This document shows positions 34,559 to 43,419 of a stretch of 45,567 nucleotides of DNA, piece by piece; the first letter of the stretch is position 1; every line of letters starts with the position of its first letter. Position numbers and translations under genes: made by a program. This DNA is from Rickettsiales bacterium (GTDB lineage Bacteria > Pseudomonadota > Alphaproteobacteria > UBA8366): positions 1 to 45,567 of the forward strand of contig PBOZ01000047.1 of assembly GCA_002724555.1 (NCBI GenBank), read 5' to 3'. The notes beneath the pieces are model-generated. The model worked only from the letters and a program-made list of their open reading frames with translations, ran no database searches and had not been told where the DNA came from.

Positions 34559-35933
34559 ATTTTTCTCTGTATTTCTGCACGACCCGCAACGCGATAAAAT
34601 TGAGGCACAGTGTGATCGCGAATAGAGTGAGGCCAAGTGCAAAGGCAGCTAAGGTCTTTGCGCTATCAAATTCTTGGTCGCCAACGAGTAAAGTAACAAT
34701 TTGAACGGTTACGGTAGTAACGGCTTCAAAGGGGTTGGCTGTTAGATTTGCCGAGAGACCTGCCGCCATTACTACGATCATCGTTTCGCCTATGGCCCGG
34801 GAAACGGCTAGTAGCACGCTGCCTACGATACCAGGAAGGGCGGCCGGTAATATGACCCGTAAAATTGTTTCGGACCTTGTTGCACCCAAGCCATAAGAGC
34901 CATCGCGCATGGCTTGCGGCACGGCGGTAATTACGTCATCGGAAAGCGAAGAGATGAAAGGGATGATCATGATCCCCATCACGACACCAGCTGCTAATGC
35001 ACTTTCTGACGAGATAGAAAGCCCAAGTAAACCGCCGCTATCACGCAAAAATGGAGCGACCGTAAGCGCGGCAAAAAACCCATAAACGACGGTTGGAATG
35101 CCCGCTAGTATTTCCAAAAGCGGTTTGGCAATCTCGCGAAACTTTGAGTGTGCATATTCAGCTAAGTATACGGCGGACATCAGCCCTATAGGCACTGCAA
35201 CGATCATTGCGATAAAGCTGATGAGGGCTGTACCGGCGAAAATTGGTACGGCCCCAAATGAACCATCGGACGCGACCTGATCCTCTCGCAACGCGATTTG
35301 TGGGCTCCATTCAAGACCGAAAAAAAATTCGATGGGAGTTACTTTTTCAAAAAACCGAATTGATTCGAAGATAAGTGATAAAACGATCCCAATGGTTGTT
35401 AGAATGGCAATAGTCGACGCGATGATTAGAAGGATCATTCCGACACGCTCAACAAGAATTCGAGCCCGGAAATGGGGAGCAATATACTTTATCCCCAAAG
35501 TTAGTCCGACTATGGCGAGATTAAGAATTAATATGAATTGCGCAGTTCCGCTTGTCCGCGATACAGCACTGTATCTTTCGGCTGCTATTATGACGGCGGG
35601 GTCTGCTTCGCTGATTCCGATGTTTCCGGCCGCAATGTTGCGAACATCATTCATCAACAGATTAAGTTGCGCTTGAGATTGATTTTGAAATTCTACCGGT
35701 AGTTCAGATAACACGAGTGTGGTGACGATTAATGGCTCTGAAATGATCCAAATAAAAATGATTAATAACGATGGAATGCTGCACCAGATTGCTACGTATA
35801 GGCCATGATAGATTGGCAGAGAATGAAGTTTACTGAGGTGGCCTTCGCTGGCTTTAACGGCGCGGTTTCGCCCCATCCGGAAACCGAAAAAAGTCAGAGC
35901 GATAAGGACGATGAAGATAGTGTAAGATTGCAT
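34551..35933 (-). CDS. pstC: phosphate ABC transporter permease PstC, long form
   Basis: The 460-residue permease exceeds the roughly 320 residues of E. coli PstC because of two extra N-terminal membrane segments and a soluble insert (about residues 80-125). The permease core follows, with the coupling motif YGLGATRSETILRVILPAALPG. This form is typical of Alphaproteobacteria. It pairs with the long PstA. The gap to pstS is 92 bases and holds a strong hairpin; the ribosome site before its ATG is weak. Confidence 0.92.
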   Translation of the reverse strand: MQSYTIFIVLIALTFFGFRMGRNRAVKASEGHLSKLHSLPIYHGLYVAIWCSIPSLLIIFIWIISEPLIVTTLVLSELPVEFQNQSQAQLNLLMNDVRNIAAGNIGISEADPAVIIAAERYSAVSRTSGTAQFILILNLAIVGLTLGIKYIAPHFRARILVERVGMILLIIASTIAILTTIGIVLSLIFESIRFFEKVTPIEFFFGLEWSPQIALREDQVASDGSFGAVPIFAGTALISFIAMIVAVPIGLMSAVYLAEYAHSKFREIAKPLLEILAGIPTVVYGFFAALTVAPFLRDSGGLLGLSISSESALAAGVVMGIMIIPFISSLSDDVITAVPQAMRDGSYGLGATRSETILRVILPAALPGIVGSVLLAVSRAIGETMIVVMAAGLSANLTANPFEAVTTVTVQIVTLLVGDQEFDSAKTLAAFALGLTLFAITLCLNFIALRVVQKYREKYE

Positions 35934-35986
35934 TTATTATTTTGCGGGTGCGTCAGATATGAATTTGATTTTCTACCAAAAGAGGG

Positions 35987-36018
35987 GTGAGCAGCCGGGG
36001 CGGACCCCAGCAGCTCAC
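35987..36018 (-). promoter_or_regulatory. stable UNCG-type hairpin between pstS and pstC
   Basis: In the mRNA a 14-position stem (one U-U mismatch and one G-U pair) closes with G(UCCG)C, a tetraloop of the UNCG class. It begins seven bases after the pstS stop codon and is followed by CCCTCTTTT. Such hairpins often protect the upstream message or partly stop transcription, raising the binding protein over the permeases. Confidence 0.65.
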
Positions 36019-36025
36019 TTTATTT

Positions 36026-37072
36026 TTACATAGACAGATTGTTCAGTGACATGCCGTCGTTCTTGAACCGTTTGCGCTCGTCACCTGGCATTGGAATTAA
36101 GCCACGGTCGGATAGATAACCCTCGTTGCCCCACGCTTTATCACTTGTGAACTCAGCCACGTATTCTTTCATACCTGGAATTTTGCCGACATGTGCCTTT
36201 TTCACATAGAAATAGAGTGGACGAGAGACCGGATATTTCTGTTTTGCGATATTCTCGAACTCAGGTGCAACGCCGTTGATCGGACTGCCTTGAATCTTAT
36301 CAGAATTTTGATCTAGGAAGCTGTATCCGAAAACCCCAAAGGCATTGGGGTTGGCTTCTAGTTTTTGGACTATGAGATTATCATTCTCTCCCGCTTCAAT
36401 GTAAGCACCGTCTTCGCGAATGCCTCGGCATAAGGCTTTATATTTTTTCTTGTCTTTCTTCTTCATCGCTTTCAGCGTCGGGAATGTCTTGCAACCGCCT
36501 TCAATGGCAAGCTCGTTGAAGGCATCACGCGTGCCAGAAGTCGGCGGTGGACCAAGGACTTCGATCTTTGTATTTGGTAATGATGGATCGATGTCTTTCC
36601 AGGTCTTATTCGGATTGGCGATTAGTTTACCGCCTTCCTTATTGTTTTCCGGAACTTGTTTAGCTAGCGCCAGATACAGTTGCTTTAAAGTAACTTTCAT
36701 TTGTGGTGCTTTTTTGGAGTTCGAGAAAACTATTCCGTCATAGCCGATTTTAATCTCGATTATTTCATTGATACCATTCTTGGCACATTTCGTGACCTCG
36801 GACTTCTTTATCCGGCGCGAAGCGTTTGTGATATCGGGATGCTCGATGCCAATACCAGAACAGAATAGTTTCAGGCCGCCCCCGGAACCTGTGGATTCGA
36901 TCTTTGGCGTCTTAAAACCGCTAATTTTGCCGAATTGTTCAGCGACTACCGTGGCGAAAGGATAAACCGTTGAGGATCCAACAATGTTAATTTGGTCGCG
37001 TGCTTCGGCAGCGTTCGCCATTACAAATGCGGCCATGGCACTAATGCTATAAAATGTTCGTTTCATTTTCAT
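36026..37072 (-). CDS. pstS: periplasmic phosphate-binding protein PstS
   Basis: The 348-residue protein has an N-terminal signal peptide (KMKR, a hydrophobic core, and an Ala-x-Ala type site ending near residue 24). The phosphate-binding loops follow: IVGSSTVYPFA at about 30-40, TGSGGGLKLFCSG, and PTSGTRDAF. I chose the ATG at 37072, with GAGAAAAA upstream; the open frame from 37123 would place charged residues before the signal. It should feed PstCAB and be the most expressed gene of the operon. Confidence 0.95.
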   Translation of the reverse strand: MKMKRTFYSISAMAAFVMANAAEARDQINIVGSSTVYPFATVVAEQFGKISGFKTPKIESTGSGGGLKLFCSGIGIEHPDITNASRRIKKSEVTKCAKNGINEIIEIKIGYDGIVFSNSKKAPQMKVTLKQLYLALAKQVPENNKEGGKLIANPNKTWKDIDPSLPNTKIEVLGPPPTSGTRDAFNELAIEGGCKTFPTLKAMKKKDKKKYKALCRGIREDGAYIEAGENDNLIVQKLEANPNAFGVFGYSFLDQNSDKIQGSPINGVAPEFENIAKQKYPVSRPLYFYVKKAHVGKIPGMKEYVAEFTSDKAWGNEGYLSDRGLIPMPGDERKRFKNDGMSLNNLSM

Positions 37073-37154
37073 TTTATTTTTCTCGTCTGTGGTTAGAGCA
37101 ACGATGACCAGGACGTTGGTCACCGCGAAAATATTCAGACGCAGTTTCTTTTCT

Positions 37155-37172
37155 ATGACTGTTTTGTTACGA
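37155..37172 (-). promoter_or_regulatory. candidate Pho box upstream of pstS
   Basis: Read on the minus strand, TCGTAACAAAACAGTCAT matches 13 of 18 positions of the enterobacterial-style Pho box (two 7-bp repeats separated by AAAA); the second repeat is nearly perfect. It lies 82 bases before the pstS start, in the 105-base gap after phoR. Confidence 0.5.
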
Positions 37173-37177
37173 TTTTA

Positions 37178-38248
37178 TTACGAAGGCAGAGTTGCTTCTG
37201 TATTTTCTTCGCTGGGTAAGTAAACGCGGAAAATGGTACCTTCTCCGACGATGCTGTCGATTGCCAATCGACCTCGATGGCGATTGACGATGTGCTTTGC
37301 TATAGCCAATCCCAACCCCGTCCCACCCATTGTTCGAGAGCGGCCCTTGTCCACACGATAAAATCTCTCTGTGAGACGCGGGAGATGCTCCGCTGAAATT
37401 CCATCACCTTGGTCCGCTACTGAGACCATAATTCCGGGTCCACCTCGGTCGGGGATTCGAGAAATTCTTTCAATATCGACACTAATACTTGTGTTCTCTG
37501 GACAATATTTAACCGCGTTATCGATCAAATTAAGGAAGACTTCCATCAATTCATCGCGATTTCCCAGGACTGGATACTTTCCGTTTAATGTCGGGAGATT
37601 TACGTCTATATGACGCTCTGCCGCTCGCCCCGATAGGGTGTCGTGAACCTCTGCCAACAACTCAAAAATATCGACGGTTTCGTCCGGCAAAATATGTTCG
37701 CTGGCCTCAACCTTTGATAATGAGAGGAGGTCATCAATTAGCCGTGCCATTCGTTTCGATTCGTTATCCATTATTCTCAGAAATCGGTCACGGGCATCCA
37801 CATCGTCTCTTGCGGCGCCCCGTAGGGTTTCTATGAAACCGATAAGAGAAGACAGCGGTGAACGCAGTTCATGACTGACGTTGGCCACAAAGTCTGCACG
37901 CATTTGGTCAGCGTTCCGTGTTGCGGTCGTGTCATGCATAGTTAATATGGCGTCGGCTGTACTTTCGTTCGTCGCCGTTAGAGATGCGATCTGGATGTCA
38001 AAGCTGCGCCAGACTGATGCCAGGAGCGAAATGCTGATTTGGCGTTTTTGTTCATCAGCGATTACTGCATTTACGGCATCGAGTATTTCCGGATGCCGAA
38101 GTGCGATTGCGAGCGACCTTCCCGCAATTTCTGCCCCGAGTAATTCTTTGGCGGCGCTATTTGCAGCGACAATTGTTTTTTGCGAATCAAGCAAGAGCAC
38201 TGGGTTTGGGAGAGCGTCTAAAATTACCATAGTGGTGGCAATTTCCAT
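37178..38248 (-). CDS. phoR: phosphate regulon sensor histidine kinase PhoR, no membrane segment
   Basis: The 356-residue kinase has a PAS-like domain at about 6-105, the dimerisation helix with His126 in FVANVSHELRSPL, and the ATPase domain with Asn244 (N box), DQGDGIS (G1, about 279-285) and GGTGLGL (G2). Most PhoR proteins have one or two N-terminal membrane helices; I see none, so it may be held at the membrane through PhoU and PstB. It precedes pstS and heads the locus, though the Pho box suggests a second promoter for pst. Confidence 0.88.
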   Translation of the reverse strand: MEIATTMVILDALPNPVLLLDSQKTIVAANSAAKELLGAEIAGRSLAIALRHPEILDAVNAVIADEQKRQISISLLASVWRSFDIQIASLTATNESTADAILTMHDTTATRNADQMRADFVANVSHELRSPLSSLIGFIETLRGAARDDVDARDRFLRIMDNESKRMARLIDDLLSLSKVEASEHILPDETVDIFELLAEVHDTLSGRAAERHIDVNLPTLNGKYPVLGNRDELMEVFLNLIDNAVKYCPENTSISVDIERISRIPDRGGPGIMVSVADQGDGISAEHLPRLTERFYRVDKGRSRTMGGTGLGLAIAKHIVNRHRGRLAIDSIVGEGTIFRVYLPSEENTEATLPS

Positions 38249-38420
38249 CGAATTTTAGCCTTTCTATACCCAGTGTTGCGTAAATTATCAGCGTTGAAAG
38301 AATAAATTCCACTAAATTCTGAAATGCACCTATTTATCCGCGAACAACGCTTGAGCCCCTTTTGGGTGGGCGTTACATTGCCGCTCCAAAATTCTACAGA
38401 AATCAGCCGGGAGACACGGA

Positions 38421-38696
38421 ATGTCGGAAGTCGGTGGTGTAGCGGGTGATCGCCTTCGCTCGTTTATTGAGCGAATTGAGCGCCTTGAAGAAGAAAGAGT
38501 GACAATTGCCGTAGATATTCGCGAAGTCTATGCCGAGGCGAAGGCAAGTGGATTTGATCCCAAGATCATGCGGCAAGTTGTGAAACTCCGGAAAATGGAA
38601 TCTGCGGACCGGCAGGAGCAGGAAGCTATTTTGGAAGTCTACAAAGAGGCATTAGGCATGGAGGTACCAGCCTCGCCGCAGCCTGTGGATGTTTGA
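38421..38696 (+). CDS. gapR: GapR-family (DUF2312) nucleoid-associated protein
   Basis: The 91-residue protein matches DUF2312: [15 protein letters not shown] (an N-terminal coiled-coil helix), [30 protein letters not shown], and a C-terminal helix. In Caulobacter GapR tetramers clamp overtwisted AT-rich DNA ahead of forks and polymerases. The family is essentially alphaproteobacterial and is the best single taxonomic marker in the window. A GGGAG site precedes the ATG. It is divergent from phoR. Confidence 0.92.
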   Translation: MSEVGGVAGDRLRSFIERIERLEEERVTIAVDIREVYAEAKASGFDPKIMRQVVKLRKMESADRQEQEAILEVYKEALGMEVPASPQPVDV

Positions 38697-38887
38697 GGTT
38701 AATTATTAGGGGGTCAGTGCATTTTGGCATAAGCCAATCTGTTGGCATGGTGGACGCTGAAGTTGCGGCCGTTGTAAAAAACAATCGGCTGTTGGACCTG
38801 ACCGAGGCTTCGTGGCGTACTGTTTATGGGGTTACCGTAACAAAAGTTTGTGAGGGATCGCAAAATAGCTAAAACGACGAAGTTTAA

Positions 38888-39430
38888 TCAGATGTTGTCT
38901 TGCCAAGGCTTCACTTTGTCGAATTTTTTTGCAGCTTCAGGCAGTCCAGGTGATTTGGTGATGATGCCAAGTGCATTGAAGTTTTCGACGCTGTTTTCAT
39001 CGATTGTGACGCCCTTCTCTTCAATTTTGTTTGCAACAGCCGCCGCAATATCATTGAAGCCTTCAAGTCGGGAATCAATTTTTGTCTTATTTTTTCCTTT
39101 AAATAACGTAAGCTCCATCCAGCCAGCGTCTCTGTCCCGCTTGACCGTGAAAAAGCGCAATTTAGCGCTTGAAAGGTCGTCCCACGCAATTTCTCGGCGG
39201 CGCAGGCCATAAAACCGGAGGCCATGCGGCTCGATCCGAATTACGGTTGAATGTCTTGACCAAGTTTGAACCGCGAAGCCGAGGAAAAGCAGAAAGATGC
39301 TGCCGATAATAAAGAACATGACCGGCACTGAGCTTGCGCTAAAAAGAAACATACCGAAAAATAACATGCCTGCCACAGCACGAATATAATCGCCTCGCAG
39401 TTCAGAAATGGGATACCGGTAACCGTCCAT
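38888..39430 (-). CDS. membrane-anchored protein with a PH-like soluble domain
   Basis: The 180-residue protein has two adjacent hydrophobic segments (about residues 18-54) and then a beta-rich region beginning VIRIEPHGLRFYG and RREIAWDDLSS, which resembles the bacterial PH-like domains of small membrane proteins. I cannot assign a family firmly. The ATG at 39430 overlaps the stop of the deacetylase-like gene (TGATG), so the two are translated together and likely act together at the envelope. Function unknown. Confidence 0.75.
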   Translation of the reverse strand: MDGYRYPISELRGDYIRAVAGMLFFGMFLFSASSVPVMFFIIGSIFLLFLGFAVQTWSRHSTVIRIEPHGLRFYGLRRREIAWDDLSSAKLRFFTVKRDRDAGWMELTLFKGKNKTKIDSRLEGFNDIAAAVANKIEEKGVTIDENSVENFNALGIITKSPGLPEAAKKFDKVKPWQDNI

Positions 39431-40200
39431 CAGGTCTGCTCCAACAAAGTTTCTACGGGCATCCATTTGCAAGCCGAATTGTGCAAAGTGACCTCTAACA
39501 GGCGCTCTAGGAAGCGCCAAGTCTCTTTGTCGTGATTAAGGTGGTGGGTCATTAAGCCGATAGCCTTTTTTGAGCAATTTTTGTTATGGCGACGCTCTGA
39601 TAATTGGTTACTTAGGGCGATCAGTGCAACATCCTCTCCGACAAAGCCGCGGGTACCTCTCCAATCGATTAAATCAATGTGCGTGTTGATTTGTTGCAAT
39701 TCGATGCCGGGCTTTTCGCAACCAAATGCCGAAACCGCACAAAATCCTAATTCTGAAACAAGAGGAATGAGATGGTCGTCTATCCTATTCCAGGGTGGTA
39801 CGAAAATTGGCTGAACCGATTGGATGAATAGTTCTTGCAGGCGAGTGTATCCCCGATTGATTTCATTTAAAATTTCTTTGTTGGGACGATGCCGTCCATA
39901 CTCCGATTTCTTTTCATTCGCAGGTGCGTAATTGCTATGTGAATATCCATGCTGAAGAATGGATATATCTGAGCGATGACCGACGCAACTGGCCAATCCT
40001 TCCAAGGCTGGTTCTGGAATGACGGCTAGTGCGATTGGCGTCTCACTTGATAGCGTAAGCAACGTTCTTAGGGGTGGTGTGTCGTCTACTGCGTCATCAT
40101 CACGCCACCAAAGCGTAGCTTTGAGCGATGTTTCAGCCCAAGCATCAAGTTCTGCCTGAAATCTGGACCATGGGTCCTTGCTACCTTTGTTCTCCTGCAT
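39430..40200 (-). CDS. polysaccharide deacetylase-like protein (NodB-type fold)
   Basis: The 256-residue protein shows a NodB-like pattern: WWRDDDAVDDTP (the acidic metal and base region), LQHGYSHSNYAP with the His-x-x-x-His zinc pair, and VPPWNRID. No signal peptide is visible, so it may be cytoplasmic, unlike secreted chitin or peptidoglycan deacetylases. It is coupled by overlap to the membrane protein downstream. It may act on a lipid-linked or nucleotide sugar, or on another amide. Confidence 0.75.
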   Translation of the reverse strand: MQENKGSKDPWSRFQAELDAWAETSLKATLWWRDDDAVDDTPPLRTLLTLSSETPIALAVIPEPALEGLASCVGHRSDISILQHGYSHSNYAPANEKKSEYGRHRPNKEILNEINRGYTRLQELFIQSVQPIFVPPWNRIDDHLIPLVSELGFCAVSAFGCEKPGIELQQINTHIDLIDWRGTRGFVGEDVALIALSNQLSERRHNKNCSKKAIGLMTHHLNHDKETWRFLERLLEVTLHNSACKWMPVETLLEQT

Positions 40201-40571
40201 TCTCTATTTATATCGCCGCGCCCGCTAAATTCCCAGATGTGGCCATGGATACGTTTATGTGTGGGACAATTTGTGCCATTCAAATATTACCAAGTTTGGT
40301 TGGTGATACGTACCGCGTCGTTTGTTCTGGCTTTAGGGGAATTGGCCTGCTTCCGAGTGTGCGAAGGATAATTAAGTCTTTCAGGTTCTTAGGCTTAGGG
40401 AGTTTGGCGCGTTAGTATTTAGTAGGCCGTGCGAGTGGCATTCACAAATTTGCGTGTTTGTGAGTGACCTTGGGACCTTATTTGATAATTTTTCGGGTTA
40501 TGGCTTGGCCAATCGCGTTCTGCTCGTGTGTTGAGGGTCGCACAATTGAAGGTGTAATTACGGCCTCGTAA
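40201..40571. other. 371-base gap with one hairpin
   Basis: This gap separates the deacetylase-like and histidine phosphatase genes. The only structure I see is a 10-bp inverted repeat with one G-U pair at 40439-40466 (CATTCACAAA with TTTGTGAGTG, 8-base loop). It has no U-tract on either strand, so it is a poor terminator. No coding or tRNA-like sequence is supported. Confidence 0.5.
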
Positions 40572-41165
40572 TCAAGGTGTTGTGAGGGGCACATTTAACT
40601 CTTCGATTGATGGATGCCCATCGCTGCTTAGCCGGAATAAATGGGTGCAGTCATCGGCTAACGTATCCGGCCATGCGGTTTTTTGATCCCAATTTGCAGC
40701 AAGGGAGTAAGTCGCCCGCACAATCCCACGATGACAAACAATTACGGTCGGCTGCATAGTGTCTGCAACTTCAGAAAAAAACGACAGCAATCGTGTTTGG
40801 ACGTCGCGTTGGCTCTCTCCGTCTGGCCCCTTAAAGTCGAGCCCACCGGCCCGCCAGGCTTCACCAGGATGACCAATTTCGGCGCGTAGTTCGGAAATTG
40901 TCATCCCTTCCCAGGCCCCCCAATCCATCTCAACGAGCCGCGCGTCCATCTTGCTTGGCGGATGTCCAGAGAGGATTGAAGCAGTTTCGACCGCTCGGGA
41001 GAGCGGGCTTGAAACCCAGTCAAATCCGTTAAGAAGTTCTGGAACATGCCAAGATTGGACTGTTGAACGGCCGCCCTCGCTAAGCGGGACATCGGTCGTG
41101 CTTTGAACTCGGCCACCTTCGTTCCAATCCGTTGCGGCGTGTCGTATGAGCGCAATCAATGTCAT
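40572..41165 (-). CDS. histidine phosphatase family protein (phosphoglycerate mutase-like)
   Basis: The 197-residue protein begins MTLIALIRHAATDWNEGGR, with the RH(A)xT catalytic motif and phosphoacceptor His9. Then come LSRAVETAS, LVEMDWGAWEG with the general acid, and CHRGIVRA with the second histidine. This is the cobC/phosphoglycerate mutase-like superfamily and may be a broad or alpha-ribazole-type phosphatase. The ATG at 41165 has GGAAGG about six bases upstream; the longer open frame from 41231 is unlikely. Confidence 0.87.
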   Translation of the reverse strand: MTLIALIRHAATDWNEGGRVQSTTDVPLSEGGRSTVQSWHVPELLNGFDWVSSPLSRAVETASILSGHPPSKMDARLVEMDWGAWEGMTISELRAEIGHPGEAWRAGGLDFKGPDGESQRDVQTRLLSFFSEVADTMQPTVIVCHRGIVRATYSLAANWDQKTAWPDTLADDCTHLFRLSSDGHPSIEELNVPLTTP

Positions 41166-41666
41166 GCCGCACCTTCCATCCTCAAATCTTGCAACAACCG
41201 TAGGCATTTTGTTCGGCGACTGAGCTCGCACATCGGTTTGCAGCGCTTTTTAGGTAGCTACCTGCGACATATCCAAGCTCGTCTTGGGGTGATGCAATAG
41301 CGTATCTCCCGCTTGGGAGAAAGAGGGAGTGGCAAGGTGTTGCCAAAATTTCGTTAGTTCCGCTGACGACAATACTTGCGATGCCTGACCTATACTCCAC
41401 TGTATTCATTATCATATCCGTCACGATATTCTGCAAAACTAATGATATGTATGCGCTATTGCCGGGTGGCAGGTTTTTATGAAGGGATGAATGGATTTTC
41501 TCGCAGCAGAGGTAGAACCGCTTGCTCAATAAATTTCCAGTATGATAATCGAGGTGATCCCGAGGCCCCTGAGGCATTTGGACTTCATCGCAGTTCGCAA
41601 TCCCGAGGCCCAGACCGAAAACCATAGACCGAAAAATAAATTCACGATTTAGGAAAATAGAATTCA
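41166..41666. other. 501-base gap with short palindromes
   Basis: This divergent gap lies between the histidine phosphatase and methyltransferase genes. It contains a perfect 12-base palindrome, AGGTAGCTACCT, at 41252-41263, about 87 bases before the phosphatase start, and a 6-bp hairpin at 41305-41320. A 12-base direct repeat, ATCCCGAGGCCC, occurs near 41568 and 41602. The long minus-strand open frame across it has no family resemblance. Confidence 0.4.
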
Positions 41667-42155
41667 ATGACCCGCCTCGATGCCGCAATTCGCCGCCTGC
41701 AAGCCCAACGTATGTGCCTCGATGCTGCTGTCGCGCAGATAGCCGGCAAGCCGGGTATTGTCCTCGAATTGGGATTGGGCAACGGCCGTTCCTACGACCA
41801 CTTGCGAACCGCACTTCCTGATCGGCAGATTTTCGTCTTTGACCGAAATAAATCACCGCACCCGGATTGCATACCGCCTGATGAAAATATGTACCTTGGT
41901 GAGATGGATGAGATGCTGAAATCGGCAGCACGCGATCTTGGTCCGAACGCAATTATGGCTCATGCAGATATTGGATATGGTGATGCTGTGAAGTCCGCAA
42001 AAAACGTCGCATTGATCGGGCCACTCATCATGCCCCTCCTTTGTCCGGGTGCTGTCATCGTTTCAGATAGAGCGTTGAATTTTCCTGAAGTTGAAGCGAT
42101 GGACCTCCCGGAGGGTGTGCCTGACGGGTTATACTTTATGCAGCGGCGCCTCTGA
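41667..42155 (+). CDS. class I SAM-dependent methyltransferase-like protein
   Basis: The 162-residue protein has the methyltransferase motif I as IVLELGLGNGRSYDHLR, then an acidic strand end in IFVFDRNKS and IMAHADIGYGD. It is short for a full methyltransferase and lacks an obvious substrate domain. It is two bases from the MFS gene, so they form an operon with the reductase. The methylated substrate is unknown. Confidence 0.8.
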   Translation: MTRLDAAIRRLQAQRMCLDAAVAQIAGKPGIVLELGLGNGRSYDHLRTALPDRQIFVFDRNKSPHPDCIPPDENMYLGEMDEMLKSAARDLGPNAIMAHADIGYGDAVKSAKNVALIGPLIMPLLCPGAVIVSDRALNFPEVEAMDLPEGVPDGLYFMQRRL

Positions 42156-42157
42156 TC

Positions 42158-43405
42158 GTGGCGATCGGAGGCAATGCAGCCCGAATTATAAAAACCCTCT
42201 TTGCCGAAACAACCTTTGGCAGTTTGTGGTATTCGGGTGCGATTACCAGCACGATGCGTTGGTTAGAATCGCTCGCTGTTGGTGTTTACGTCTTCGACCT
42301 CACAAATTCGCCGATCATGGTTGCGGTTTTCCTCTTCTTACGTTGGGCGCCGCTGGTCCTATTTGGCGCGTGGGTTGGCGTTATTGCCGACCGAATTAGC
42401 CGTAAGGCCATATTATTTGGTGGCCTCGTAACAATGTTTGTCGTCTCGCTTGGCTTGGGTTTCCTGACGGTATTGGGTCTTGTTGAGCTTTGGCACATAG
42501 GGATTGGCGCGTTTATTAGCGGAGTGTTTACGTCGACAGACTACTCAACCCGGCGGGCAATGATCGGCGAGGCAGCCGGTCTCGATAGGGTTGGCGTTGC
42601 AATGGCATTCGACACCGGAACAACCAACGGAACGCGAATGCTCGGCCCTGCCATTGGCGGGTTTATGCTTCAGTTCTTTGGATTGCACGGCGCTTACTTG
42701 CTTGGCGCCTTTCTCTTTGCGACAGCAGTCCTGTTAATTTGGCGTATGCCCTACCGCCAGACACAGACGGATGAAGCTGCACCGAAAGTACTGAGAAATC
42801 TTGTCGAGGGCCTTCGTTATGCGCGAAGTGAACCCATGGTCTTGGGTGTTTTGATGATCACCATCATCGTAAATGCCTTTGGTTTCCCGTTTGGGAATAT
42901 CCTTCCTATCATCGGACGCGATACTTTGGGGCTCAGTGCATTTCCCGTCGGCGTTCTTGCAGCGTCAGAGGGCCTAGGCGCATTACTTGGAGCGATAGGT
43001 GTTGGGATGGCGGTACGGCCATCGCGGTATGGGAAATTTTTTATCTGCGGCTCATTCATTTTTCTGGCCGGTATATTTTGTTTTTCTCTATCGCCGTACT
43101 TTTCGACCTCGTTGGTTACACTTCTGATTGCCGGTTTCGGAGTTGCGGGCTTCTCATCAATGCAAAGCACCATACTGCTGTCCGTCACGCCACCGGAAAT
43201 TCGCGGTAGGGTGATGGGCCTTCTCGCTGTCAGTGTTGGTACTATGCCGCTCGGAATTCTGTACGCCGGTTTTCTCGCAGATTGGCTTGGTGCGCCCATC
43301 GGCTTAGCATTGGTGGCAGGACAGGGTTTATTTTTATGGTTGTTGGCAGCCTTGTATTGGCGGCGCAATGTAAAATTGTTACCAACTGGTGGGCCAAATA
43401 TATAA
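42158..43405 (+). CDS. MFS transporter (EntS/MFS_3-like)
   Basis: The 415-residue membrane protein has about 12 hydrophobic segments, the loop motif GVIADRISRKA between helices 2 and 3, and STDYSTRRAMIGEAAG, which is typical of the enterobactin-exporter-like MFS_3 group. It starts with GTG at 42158, two bases after the methyltransferase stop. It probably exports a small metabolite. The reductase gene starts 14 bases after its end. Confidence 0.9.
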   Translation: MAIGGNAARIIKTLFAETTFGSLWYSGAITSTMRWLESLAVGVYVFDLTNSPIMVAVFLFLRWAPLVLFGAWVGVIADRISRKAILFGGLVTMFVVSLGLGFLTVLGLVELWHIGIGAFISGVFTSTDYSTRRAMIGEAAGLDRVGVAMAFDTGTTNGTRMLGPAIGGFMLQFFGLHGAYLLGAFLFATAVLLIWRMPYRQTQTDEAAPKVLRNLVEGLRYARSEPMVLGVLMITIIVNAFGFPFGNILPIIGRDTLGLSAFPVGVLAASEGLGALLGAIGVGMAVRPSRYGKFFICGSFIFLAGIFCFSLSPYFSTSLVTLLIAGFGVAGFSSMQSTILLSVTPPEIRGRVMGLLAVSVGTMPLGILYAGFLADWLGAPIGLALVAGQGLFLWLLAALYWRRNVKLLPTGGPNI

Positions 43406-43419
43406 AAGGAAAAACGGGT

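Noticed and set aside
38346-38374. Hairpin AACGC...GCGTT in the gapR-phoR gap
   Set aside because: The stem is interrupted, has no U-tract and is weak compared with the hairpins I report.
41182-41952. 256-codon minus-strand open frame over the methyltransferase gene and its upstream gap
   Set aside because: It is antisense to a gene with a clear SAM motif, is rich in unusual Cys, Ser and Arg runs, and has no family resemblance.
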